The notes under the pieces are model-generated. The model saw only the letters and a program-made list of their open reading frames with translations. It was not told the origin of the DNA and made no database searches. A stretch of 64,000 nt of DNA from an uncultured Prevotellaceae bacterium (GTDB lineage: Bacteria; Bacteroidota; Bacteroidia; Bacteroidales; Bacteroidaceae), in contig CAMKTN010000008.1 in assembly GCA_946415705.1 (NCBI GenBank), positions 1 to 64,000 on the forward strand, given 5' to 3'. Numbering within the stretch: the first letter of the stretch is position 1; every line of letters begins with the position of its first letter. A program made the translations under genes and the position numbers. This document shows, piece by piece, positions 26,696 to 35,351 of the stretch.

Positions 26696-27316
26696 ATGAA
26701 GCGTCATTTCCCCCTTTTCATCCTGTTGATACTCCTCTGCGCCATCGGTGTGTGGAGTTGGACAGCACAGCCTTGGAAAGACTGGAAAAAGGGGGAACCA
26801 GACGAGAACGCGGTGGTGCTGGACCGCTATGACCGCGTGCTTGATGAATACGTCTCGCTGGGCAGCTACACGGCACTACACCGCATGAACACGCAGTACC
26901 CCATGCAGACAAAGCTCCTGATCGAGGATGTCCTGAAGCTGGGTGTCGTGAACGAGCCCGACGTGGAGCAGCGGCTGCGCCATTATTACCTCGACTCCAC
27001 GGTGCAGGTGCTGCTCGACGAGGTACACCGCCAGTACAGCGACATGAGCGATATCGAGGCAGACCTCAACCGTGCCTTCGAGGAACTGAAGAAGAAGGAC
27101 CCCAACTTCAAGATGCCGCACATCTACACGCAGGTGTCCTGCCTCAACCAGAGCATTGTCGTGAGCGATACGCTCATCGGCATCAGCCTCGACAAATACC
27201 TCGGCGAGGACTTCCCGCTGTACGCTGAATACTACACCGCCGAACAACGGGCCCAGATGACGCGCGATGCCATCGTCCGCGATGCCGTCAATGCCTATCA
27301 GCAATATTCCCGATGA
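26696..27316 (+). CDS. GldB-like protein
   Basis: LRHYYLDSTVQVLLDEVHRQYSD...ISLDKYLGEDFPLY resembles GldB family. Confidence 0.6.
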   Translation: MKRHFPLFILLILLCAIGVWSWTAQPWKDWKKGEPDENAVVLDRYDRVLDEYVSLGSYTALHRMNTQYPMQTKLLIEDVLKLGVVNEPDVEQRLRHYYLDSTVQVLLDEVHRQYSDMSDIEADLNRAFEELKKKDPNFKMPHIYTQVSCLNQSIVVSDTLIGISLDKYLGEDFPLYAEYYTAEQRAQMTRDAIVRDAVNAYQQYSR

Positions 27317-28023
27317 GTCCCTCCCTCTTTCTCATTCCCGTGGAGTTGGGCGACACACCACAAGAGCGTGTGTTGCCTGCCTATAACCGTGAGGTAATAC
27401 TCCAAATCCGCCATTTCATCGTGGAAGAGGTGCGTTCTGCACGCCGCTTCCTCAAGCGCGTGGATCGCGACATCAATATCGACGAGCTCACGTTCTACCC
27501 CATGGGCAAGCACGCCGATGCAGCACTGTTTGCCAAATACCTGAAGCCGCTGGAGGCGGGCGAGAGCGTGGGCGTCATCTCTGAAGCCGGCTGCCCCGCC
27601 GTGGCCGACCCGGGTGCCGACGTAGTGGCCATCGCCCAACGCAAAGGGTTTAAGGTTGTCCCGCTTGTGGGACCCTCATCCATGATTATGGCGGTGATGG
27701 CCTCGGGGCTCAACGGTCAGAGCTTCGCCTTCCACGGTTATCTGCCCATCGACCCTGCCGACCGCATAAAACGCCTGAAGCAGCTGGAGGAGCGCGCCGT
27801 GCGCGAACACCAGACACAGCTCTTCATTGAGACACCCTACCGCAACGCCAAGCTCTTCGCCACGCTCTGCCAAACGCTCCGTCCGCAGACGCGCCTCTGC
27901 ATCGCCGCCGGCATCACCACTGACGATGAATGGATTTGCACGCGCACCGTGGCTGACTGGCGCCGCTCCACCCTCCCTGACCTCTCCAAAATCCCAGCCA
28001 TCTTCCTCTTTGGAGGAAATTGA
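27313..28023 (+). CDS. RsmI-like SAM-dependent methyltransferase (tetrapyrrole methylase fold)
   Basis: EAGCPAVADPGADVVAIAQRKGFKVVPLVGPSSMIMAVMASGLNGQ. Confidence 0.88.
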   Translation: MSPSLFLIPVELGDTPQERVLPAYNREVILQIRHFIVEEVRSARRFLKRVDRDINIDELTFYPMGKHADAALFAKYLKPLEAGESVGVISEAGCPAVADPGADVVAIAQRKGFKVVPLVGPSSMIMAVMASGLNGQSFAFHGYLPIDPADRIKRLKQLEERAVREHQTQLFIETPYRNAKLFATLCQTLRPQTRLCIAAGITTDDEWICTRTVADWRRSTLPDLSKIPAIFLFGGN

Positions 28024-28033
28024 AAATTGAAAA

Positions 28034-28864
28034 TTGAGAATTGAGCTTTCCTCCCTCCATCACCCCGGCGTGGCAGTCTTCGCCTCGCTCACCGAGGCCC
28101 AGCTGCGCAATCGGCTGGAGCCCGAAAAGGGTGTATTCATCGTGGAAAGTCCTAAGGTGATTCGCGTGGCATTGGACGCGGGCTACGAGCCGTTGTCGCT
28201 CCTCTGCGAGCAACGCCATATCGAGGGGGATGCCAAAGATATCGTCGCGCGCGTGGGCGACATCCCTATTTATACAGGTGAGCGCGAGCTGCTGGCTGAG
28301 CTGACGGGCTATATGCTGACACGCGGCGTGCTCTGCGCCATGCGTCGCCCTCAACCGCGTCCCTTGGAGGAAATCTGCCGCGGTGCCCGCCGCATCGTAG
28401 TCATCGACGGCGTGGTAGATACCACGAACATCGGTGCCATCTTCCGTTCGGCAGCAGCCTTGGGCATCGATGCGGTGCTGCTGACGACCAACTCGTGCGA
28501 CCCGCTGAACAGGCGAGCCGTGAGGGTGTCGATGGGGAGCGTGTTCCTGGTGCCTTGGGGATGGATTGAGGCGAACGACGCTGACGCAACGGGCACTGCA
28601 ACCCTCCAAGAGCAGCTGCATGCCTTGGGCTTCAAGACGGCCGCTATGGCGCTGACGGACGACTCCGTGAGCCTCGATGACCCGCGACTCGCGGCCGAGG
28701 AACGCCTTGCGCTGATCATGGGCACCGAGGGCGACGGCCTTCCCCACGCCACAATCAAGGCCGCCGACTATGTCGTCCGCATCCCCATGGCCCATGGCGT
28801 GGACAGCCTCAACGTGGCAGCCGCTTCCGCCGTCGCGTTCTGGGAGCTGCGCGTGCGAGGATAG
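28034..28864 (+). CDS. TrmH/SpoU-family RNA methyltransferase
   Basis: VVDTTNIGAIFRSAAALGIDAVLLT; IMGTEGDGLP; IPMAHGVDSLNVAAASAVAFWEL; start (TTG) uncertain. Confidence 0.9.
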   Translation: MRIELSSLHHPGVAVFASLTEAQLRNRLEPEKGVFIVESPKVIRVALDAGYEPLSLLCEQRHIEGDAKDIVARVGDIPIYTGERELLAELTGYMLTRGVLCAMRRPQPRPLEEICRGARRIVVIDGVVDTTNIGAIFRSAAALGIDAVLLTTNSCDPLNRRAVRVSMGSVFLVPWGWIEANDADATGTATLQEQLHALGFKTAAMALTDDSVSLDDPRLAAEERLALIMGTEGDGLPHATIKAADYVVRIPMAHGVDSLNVAAASAVAFWELRVRG

Positions 28865-28918
28865 CGGTTGCGAAAAATTATTTTCCGCGAAAAAGAGCTA
28901 CATTTCATTTCTTTTTCG

Positions 28919-28926
28919 TACCTTTG
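28919..28926 (+). promoter_or_regulatory. -7 motif TACCTTTG upstream of rmuC
   Basis: TAnnTTTG 23 bp upstream of the ATG. Confidence 0.55.
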
Positions 28927-28948
28927 TCAGCAAATAATCGATTTCACC

Positions 28949-30241
28949 ATGGAAATAATCATTGGAATTGCCATTGGCGCCGTCGTGGGCGCCCTCGTCG
29001 CGTGGTATCTCATGCGTAACCGTCTGCAGATGGCTGAGGCGATGTCCCAGCTCAAAGAAGAGGCCGTGCGCCAGCAACTGGCCGAAGCCGAGAAGCACCA
29101 CCAGGAGACGCAGGCCGCACAAGAACAGCGCCACGCAGATGCCCTCAACGCACAGCAGGCCCGCTTCGACGAGACCATCGCCAAGGTGACCGCACAGCTG
29201 CGCGATGCCACGAATGTCATGCTGCGCGAGCGCCAGAAGGAGTTTCAGGAGGCATCAGCAGGCAGCATCGGCCAGATTGTCACGCCCCTGCGCGAGACCA
29301 TCGACAAGATGCAGAAGGCGATGTCCGAGACTCAGGTCAAGCAGAGCGCCGACAGCGGAGCCCTGAAGACCATCATCGAGCAGATGATGCAACAGAGCGA
29401 AGCCACCCGCAAGAGCACCGACGAGCTGACGCGCGTCTTCCGCCACAGCAACACCGTGCAGGGCAACTGGGGCGAGGCGGTCCTCGACGAGCTGCTCGAG
29501 GCTCAAGGCTTGACACGCGGCGTGCACTACGACACACAAGCCACCATCCGCGATGCCTCCGGCACAGCCGTCGTGAGCGACGACGGTGCGCGCCTGCGAC
29601 CCGATGTCATCCTGCATCTCGACCAGCGCCGCGAGGTCATCATCGACGCCAAGGTGTCGCTGGCAGCCTACATGGACTATGTCAACGCCGACACCGAAGC
29701 CGACCGCCAGCGCTATCTCGCAGCCCACGTGGCCAGCCTCAAGGAGCAGGTAAACCGTCTGGCGCACAAGGACTACAGCGCCTACATACAGCCGCCAAAG
29801 GTGAAGATGGACTATGTCATCATGTTCGTGCCCAACACCGGCGCCCTATGGACAGCCCTCAACGCGCAACCCGACCTGTGGCGTCGCTCCATGGAACGCG
29901 GCGTATATATCGCCGACGAGCAGACGCTCTTCGCCGCCCTCCGCATCATCAGCCTCACCTGGACACAGATCGCGCAGGCACAGAACCACGAGAAAGTCTA
30001 TGCCCTCGCCAACGAGATGATGGACCGCGTGGGGCAGTTCATGAAGAAATACCAGGCCATCGGCGCCTCCCTGCAGAAAGCCCAGCAAGCCTACGACGAC
30101 GGCGAGCGCAAGCTCCAGCCCACCGGCCAAAGCATCCTTCAGACCTGCGGCAAGCTCCAGAAACTCGGTGCCAAGCAGAGCGACAAGAACCCCCTTCCCC
30201 CTCTCACCGACCTCGACGACATCCCCGCCCTCGAAGAATAA
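28949..30241 (+). CDS. rmuC: DNA recombination protein RmuC
   Basis: N-terminal TM, coiled coil, NTVQGNWGEAVLDELLEAQGL, RPDVILHL...IIDAKVSL nuclease-like motifs. Confidence 0.93.
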   Translation: MEIIIGIAIGAVVGALVAWYLMRNRLQMAEAMSQLKEEAVRQQLAEAEKHHQETQAAQEQRHADALNAQQARFDETIAKVTAQLRDATNVMLRERQKEFQEASAGSIGQIVTPLRETIDKMQKAMSETQVKQSADSGALKTIIEQMMQQSEATRKSTDELTRVFRHSNTVQGNWGEAVLDELLEAQGLTRGVHYDTQATIRDASGTAVVSDDGARLRPDVILHLDQRREVIIDAKVSLAAYMDYVNADTEADRQRYLAAHVASLKEQVNRLAHKDYSAYIQPPKVKMDYVIMFVPNTGALWTALNAQPDLWRRSMERGVYIADEQTLFAALRIISLTWTQIAQAQNHEKVYALANEMMDRVGQFMKKYQAIGASLQKAQQAYDDGERKLQPTGQSILQTCGKLQKLGAKQSDKNPLPPLTDLDDIPALEE

Positions 30242-30269
30242 AAGCCATCCTATAAACATTCACTTCCGA

Positions 30270-31229
30270 ATGATGGACTCAAATCTCTTCTTTATCATAG
30301 TCAGCAGCAGCATTTGCATTGTAGGTTCATTCCTTATGTATGCAAAATCGAAAGCTGAAGAACGGAGAAAACTGAGGGAGAGTGAGGGCGTATTTAATCA
30401 GCCCAAGCCTCAGGAGAATCAAAGCAGTCCGAAGGAAGAACATGTTCCAGAGGAGGTCAAGGTAGAAGAGATCTCTGAAAGTACAGAGAAAAAAGAAGTA
30501 TCAGAGGAAACTGACGAGGAAATCGTAGAAGCCGTACACGAAGGCAACAGCTATAGAAGTGTTGCAATCGCATTGTTCAGTATCGGCTTACTTATCATTG
30601 CTTGGCTCGTTCCAACGATTCTCATCGAAAACCGAAAGGGAAAAGAGGAAAGGCAAAAAAGAGAAGAACTCCAACGCCAATTTTGGGAACAGCAGGCTAA
30701 AGAGCAGCTAAGAACCATCGAGGAAAACAAGCGTAGAGCCCCCAAAGCATGGGATAACACGCCAGAAGAAATCAAGGAGAAAAAAGGCCGACAAATCCAA
30801 GAACGACACGTTAAGAAAATGCAAGATGCAGGCTACACCTATCTGCAGAAAACACTTCAGGAGGTGGAGTCGAAACGTGGGCAATATACGATTCTTCCCC
30901 ATTATAAGAAGTCCGAGAGGCGTTTGGGGAATGTCGTACATGAGCTGGATCAAGAACTATGGAGCTGCAACTTCCTTTATTGCGGAGAATTTGGAAAGCA
31001 CTATGAGGGTAATGGGCATTTGAGATGGAATGAGGTGGATTTCATAGATGGTACGTTCCAGGATGGATGGATAGAACAAGGTGTAGGATCGGTACATCTT
31101 GTCGGGAATCGACACTACGAAGGCCAATTCATGAATGGCTATGCACAGGGCTTCGGCCGCATGACCTATGCGGACTGTCATGTTGAAGAAGGCGTCTTTT
31201 CCCAAGGACAATACAGCGGAAAATACTGA
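30270..31229 (+). CDS. Membrane protein with C-terminal MORN repeats, function unknown
   Basis: Two hydrophobic segments; Glu-rich linker; C-terminus HYEGNGHLRWNEVDFIDGTFQDGWIEQGVGSVHLVGNRHYEGQFMNGYAQGFGRMTY. Confidence 0.72.
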   Translation: MMDSNLFFIIVSSSICIVGSFLMYAKSKAEERRKLRESEGVFNQPKPQENQSSPKEEHVPEEVKVEEISESTEKKEVSEETDEEIVEAVHEGNSYRSVAIALFSIGLLIIAWLVPTILIENRKGKEERQKREELQRQFWEQQAKEQLRTIEENKRRAPKAWDNTPEEIKEKKGRQIQERHVKKMQDAGYTYLQKTLQEVESKRGQYTILPHYKKSERRLGNVVHELDQELWSCNFLYCGEFGKHYEGNGHLRWNEVDFIDGTFQDGWIEQGVGSVHLVGNRHYEGQFMNGYAQGFGRMTYADCHVEEGVFSQGQYSGKY

Positions 31230-31284
31230 CACGTCCTAGTGCGGGGGGATGCCTGAGCGCTACATTTTTCACCGAAATAGCTTA

Positions 31285-31521
31285 AAACCTTACACCTCGC
31301 GCAAAATGGATGCAATTAGTTGCTATACAGTGGATTGCAGCGCGCGCAACCCTACGCAACCCTACGCAACCCTACGCAACCTCGCGCAAGGTCGCGCAAA
31401 CTAGAGGGGCGGCTGCGTGTAGGGTTGCGTGAGGTTGCGCGAGGTTGCGTAGGGGTTTGCACGGGGTTAATAGGCTGACTTCCATGGGAGTTATGAGGGT
31501 TTTGCGCGAGGTGCGAGGTTT
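31285..31521. repeat. Large nested inverted-repeat region with 10-bp units (CCTACGCAAC / GTTGCGTAGG)
   Basis: Outer arms AAACCTtaCACCTCGCGCAAAA (31285-31306) and TTTTGCGCGAGGTGcgAGGTTT (31500-31521); three direct CCTACGCAAC units (31351-31380) and three reverse-oriented GGTTGCGYRA/G units near 31423-31453. Confidence 0.85.
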
Positions 31522-31582
31522 CCATTCATTTCATGTTTTTTTGTCATGAGCGATCAGGAGAAGGAGGAAGTGGGAAAAAGAA

Positions 31583-31620
31583 GAAGGCCTTGGTCTTACA
31601 GCCGTAAGACCAAGGCCTTC
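31583..31620. terminator. Bidirectional terminator-like hairpin, 17-bp perfect stem
   Basis: GAAGGCCTTGGTCTTAC-AGCC-GTAAGACCAAGGCCTTC; T-rich TTCTTTTTCCC follows on the minus strand. Confidence 0.8.
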
Positions 31621-31624
31621 TGGG

Positions 31625-31644
31625 TGGATCACCATGGTGATCCA
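31625..31644. repeat. Perfect 20-bp palindrome TGGATCACCATGGTGATCCA
   Basis: Self-complementary, in the 3' region of the GH105-DUF4861 transcript. Confidence 0.7.
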
Positions 31645-31704
31645 GTCAACGCACTTAGGCGCGAAGGCGGATGCAGTAAGGTGTGCAGCCGCTTGTGTCT
31701 ATAG

Positions 31705-34251
31705 TTAGTGCTCTACGAGTTGGAGGCCGTTGGTGAGGATGCGCTGTTCGTGGCGCAGGGTCTCCTGCCAGATGGCATGGGTGGGGACATCGTAGAGGCT
31801 CCAGGCCGTGCCGGTGTAATAGACGAAGGGCTGGCCCGGGGTGTAGGTAGTCTGGATGAGGGCGTGGCCGATGCCGCCGGCGCGTTTTTCCTTTAACGGG
31901 AGATATTGGGTCTTCACAGCATTCTTCTGGGGTACTGTGAAGATGCCAATATAATGCTCGCCGTTCATGCGCTTGTCGGCGTTGTCGAGGGGCTCGGCAT
32001 AGGTGACGAAGCCTTCTTTCTTGTTGAGGACGGAGGCCTTGGGGGCGCTGTCGTGGACGACGATGCCGGCGCAGACGGGCGTGGGCTTCATGAGGCCTTC
32101 ATAGGTGACCTCCACGCGGGCGAAATGGCTGCCGCAGTCCTGGGTGATGAGGCGGGTCTCACGGATGGAGTCGGCGGACGCACCGCCGACAGCAGTAGCG
32201 GGACGGGCGGGCATGGTCATGCGGACGGTGAAGCGGAGGGGACCATTATCGAGGATTTCGGCTTTCTCATAATATAAAGGATAGATGAGGGAACCGTCGG
32301 TGGCTATGAGGGCGGGGGCACCGGCACCGAGGGTGGGGCCGACGGTGTAGGCATCCATGCCGGCACCGTGGTTGCGGTGGTAGGTGTAGCCGCGGTGGAC
32401 TTCGTTCCAGTCGAGGGATGTCTTATCGCGTTTCATGCGCTCATGGACGCCGTAGGAGGTGAGCTCGTTATGGTAGAGCTGGTCCTGAATGGGGTGCACG
32501 GTATTCTTGACGAAGGTGTCGAAACCGTAGGCCTGGTTCTTCATGTTCTTATGGGCACCAGGGCCGTAGAAGCGCCAAGCGCAGCGGTCGTTCTCCCACA
32601 CGAGGTCATCCCAGCGGTTGGGGTAGATGCGGCCGTTGCAGGTGAGCTCATAGTCCTGCGGCTGGCCCTTGATCATGAAGAGGGAGATGCTGCTCTCGGG
32701 ACGTACGCTGCAGAAGACGAGGACACGGCCGTCGTGGGTAATCTGATAGGGAACCTCGTTGTTGTCGTTGTCCAGGATGATGAACTCGCGGGCAACAGCG
32801 CAGTTGCCTTTCTTCAGGTCTTCCATCTTAGCAATCTCGATGACCTGAGCGATGTTCTCCTTGGTGGGGTTCTTGACCTCGCTGAACCAGAAGGCCTCGT
32901 GGCCTCTGTCGATGGGGCGTGCGGCACGGGCACCGCCGGTGTAGCCTGCTGCACCGCCGTTAATGGGACCGGAGACGGTGGGGGTGCCGGGGGTGTGGTG
33001 ATATACTGAGTTGAGGGCGGGGAGTTGAGTGTTGAGAGCGGGGATGAGGGGATCGGCATTGATGTAGCGGACCATCTCGCAGGCGGCGAGGAGCCAGGCG
33101 CCTGTGCCGAAGGGGGCTTGGGAGTGGGCATCGACAGTCTTGGTGGGGTCGGGCTTCTCGCCGATGGGCTGCACGAAGCCGATGCTGCCGTCGGGCTGCA
33201 GGGCGGTCTCGGAGAGGTACTTCCAAGCCTTCTCGATGACGGGGGCGTAGGTGGCTTTGTCGAGGTAGCCGTTGTTGACACCCCAGAGCATGCCGTAGGT
33301 GAAGAAAGCGGTGCCGGAGGTCTCGGGGCCGGGGGCATCGTCCTCGCAGAGCATGGAGCGGCTCCAGTAGCCGTCGGGGCGCTGCACGCGGGCTACGCCC
33401 TCGGCGAGCTCACGGAAACGCTGCACGAAGATGTCGCGGTTCTTGTAGTCGTGGGGCATATCGGCCAGCACCTTGGCGAGGCCGGCGAGAACCCAGCCGT
33501 CGCCGCGGGCCCAGAAGCTCTTGCCCTCGTTGCAGGCGGTCTTGACCTTCGGGTAGATGTACTTGGCATCGCGGTAGTAGAGCTGCTCGTCCTTGTCGTA
33601 CATGAGGCTGTCGCTCCACAGGAAGTTGTCGTAGAGCTTGTCCAAATACTTGATTTCACCGGTAAGTTTGTACATCTTCGTCATGACGGGCATCACCATG
33701 TAGAGGGCATCGGCCCACCACCAGAAATGGGTGTCGGTCATGGAGCACTCGTGGCTCATCACCTCAATGGCGCGAGCTACTTTGTAGGGGGCGGGGACGA
33801 GGTTATACATGTCGATATAGGTCTGGAAGCAGATCTGCCAGTCGCCGAAGAGGACGAAGTCGTGGCCTTCGCCGTAGGTCTTGTACTTCCAGTTGGCGCG
33901 GTCGTCGCTCTTGGCACCCTTCCACTCGTTGTGGCGGCACCATTTGTCGGTGTAGGCATACCAGTCGGCACGGCCCGTGAGGCGGTAGGCCTCCATGTTG
34001 CCGGTGTGGTAGGCGGCATGGTCCCAGAAGGCGCGCACGTAGGGTGTGTTGTGCGCCTGCCAGTAGTCGTTGACCTTGATGATCTGGTCGAGAACAGCGC
34101 CGGAATGCTGGGTTGCTTCGGTGTAGGGGAAGGCCTCCGCTGAAGCGGTAGGCACAGCTGCCATGAGGAGTTGCTGTGACACAGCAACAAACAGGACAAG
34201 AAGGGAGAGTAGCTTTTTCATAGTTATATTGTTCATGTTATTATTTTTCAC
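31705..34251 (-). CDS. Glycoside hydrolase family 88/105 fused to DUF4861 domain
   Basis: N-terminal (alpha/alpha)6 YesR-like (WWWADALYMVMPVMTKMYKLTG, FWARGDGWVLAGLAKVL); C-terminal DUF4861-like region (GAGMDAYTVGPTLGAGAPAL). Start may be 34218 (MKKLL). Confidence 0.82.
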   Translation of the reverse strand: MKNNNMNNITMKKLLSLLVLFVAVSQQLLMAAVPTASAEAFPYTEATQHSGAVLDQIIKVNDYWQAHNTPYVRAFWDHAAYHTGNMEAYRLTGRADWYAYTDKWCRHNEWKGAKSDDRANWKYKTYGEGHDFVLFGDWQICFQTYIDMYNLVPAPYKVARAIEVMSHECSMTDTHFWWWADALYMVMPVMTKMYKLTGEIKYLDKLYDNFLWSDSLMYDKDEQLYYRDAKYIYPKVKTACNEGKSFWARGDGWVLAGLAKVLADMPHDYKNRDIFVQRFRELAEGVARVQRPDGYWSRSMLCEDDAPGPETSGTAFFTYGMLWGVNNGYLDKATYAPVIEKAWKYLSETALQPDGSIGFVQPIGEKPDPTKTVDAHSQAPFGTGAWLLAACEMVRYINADPLIPALNTQLPALNSVYHHTPGTPTVSGPINGGAAGYTGGARAARPIDRGHEAFWFSEVKNPTKENIAQVIEIAKMEDLKKGNCAVAREFIILDNDNNEVPYQITHDGRVLVFCSVRPESSISLFMIKGQPQDYELTCNGRIYPNRWDDLVWENDRCAWRFYGPGAHKNMKNQAYGFDTFVKNTVHPIQDQLYHNELTSYGVHERMKRDKTSLDWNEVHRGYTYHRNHGAGMDAYTVGPTLGAGAPALIATDGSLIYPLYYEKAEILDNGPLRFTVRMTMPARPATAVGGASADSIRETRLITQDCGSHFARVEVTYEGLMKPTPVCAGIVVHDSAPKASVLNKKEGFVTYAEPLDNADKRMNGEHYIGIFTVPQKNAVKTQYLPLKEKRAGGIGHALIQTTYTPGQPFVYYTGTAWSLYDVPTHAIWQETLRHEQRILTNGLQLVEH
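32170..32190. repeat. Palindrome GTCGGCGG-ACGCA-CCGCCGAC in coding sequence
   Basis: 8-bp arms, ACGNA loop. Confidence 0.75.
34170..34188. repeat. Palindrome GTTGCTGTGACACAGCAAC in signal-peptide coding region
   Basis: Core TTGCTGTGACACAGCAA also at 14168..14184. Confidence 0.75.
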
Positions 34252-34269
34252 TTTTCATTCTTTCACTTT

Positions 34270-35319
34270 TCATTCTGCTTTTAGCAGCGGCATGTATTTC
34301 TGCACGGCTTTCTTGACGAGGGCGAGGGCGTCGTCCATGGTGCCCCAGACTTCGCCGCCAGCGGCATTCTTGTGGCCACCGCCGCCGAAGAACTCGGCAG
34401 CCATCTCGTTGCAGGGGAAGTCATCGACGCTGCGGAGGCTGACGCGGATGCAGGGATGCTCGGTGTCCTCGCGAAGGAAGACGGAGAGCTTCATGCCGAG
34501 GATCTGCAGGGGCATATTGACGAAGCCTTCCGTGTCGCCATTGAGTGCGCCGAAGCGACGGCGCTCGGCATTGGTGAAGGTCATCACAGAGGTATGGGCC
34601 TTCTTCCATACATCGAGCTTCACATAGAGCAGGTAGCCCATGAGTTTCATGCGGTTGGGGCTGTAGGTGAAGAAGATGTTGCGGTAGATCTTATCCTTGT
34701 CGATGCCGCAGGAGAGGAGGATGCTGATGAGTTCGAAGATCTCGGGGCGGTTGCTGGCATAGGTGAAGGCCCCGGTGTCGGTCATCATGCCGGTGTAGAG
34801 GGAGGTGGCTTCGGAGCGTGTGATGTTGGAGTCTAACTCCAACATTACACGCAACAGCACCTCGCAAGTGGAGGAGAGTTCGGGGTGGGAGATGACGAGG
34901 TCGGCGATGTCGGGCTCGGGATCGAGATGGTGGTCGATCATGATGCGGGGCGTGGGGTGGTCGCGGACGATATCACCGAGGGTCCACATGCGTTTGAGCT
35001 CGCCATGGTCACACATGATGACGAGGTCGGCGGCCTCCACGATTGGGCGCACCTCGTCCTCATGCCCCTCGTAGATGAGGATGTCTTCGGCCCCAGGGAT
35101 CCACTTGAGGAAATCGGGGAAGATGTTGGGTGCGACGATGTGGATGTCTGCCTCGGGGTGGTGGCGGCGCAGCCAGGAGGCCAGCGCCGTGGCGGAGCCG
35201 ACGGCATCGCCGTCAGGACCGCGGTGGCAGGTGATGACGATAGCCCCCTCCCGACCTCCCCCAAGGGGGAGGAGCTGGTGCCAGAGGGCGCGTTGTTGTT
35301 CGGTTAATATGGGGGTCAT
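34270..35319 (-). CDS. DHH-family phosphoesterase / NrnA-like oligoribonuclease
   Basis: TCHRGPDGDAVGSATAL; MIDHHLDP; LYTGMMTDTGAFTY; GGGGHKNAAGG. Start set at MTPILTEQQ. Confidence 0.92.
   Translation of the reverse strand: MTPILTEQQRALWHQLLPLGGGREGAIVITCHRGPDGDAVGSATALASWLRRHHPEADIHIVAPNIFPDFLKWIPGAEDILIYEGHEDEVRPIVEAADLVIMCDHGELKRMWTLGDIVRDHPTPRIMIDHHLDPEPDIADLVISHPELSSTCEVLLRVMLELDSNITRSEATSLYTGMMTDTGAFTYASNRPEIFELISILLSCGIDKDKIYRNIFFTYSPNRMKLMGYLLYVKLDVWKKAHTSVMTFTNAERRRFGALNGDTEGFVNMPLQILGMKLSVFLREDTEHPCIRVSLRSVDDFPCNEMAAEFFGGGGHKNAAGGEVWGTMDDALALVKKAVQKYMPLLKAE
35243..35275. repeat. G/C-rich palindromic element inside the nrnA-like coding sequence
   Basis: CCTCCCCCAAGGGGGAGG core; encodes PLGGGREGA. 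Confidence 0.75.
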
Positions 35320-35351
35320 GGGACTTATGGGGCCTATAAGGCCAATAGGGC

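Noticed and set aside
26696-27316. Evidence of gliding motility
   Set aside because: A GldB-like protein alone is widespread in non-gliding Bacteroidota; no gldKLMN genes in the window.
31341-31400. Possible CRISPR array
   Set aside because: Units are 10 bp, contiguous, without spacers, and occur in both orientations; no cas genes nearby.
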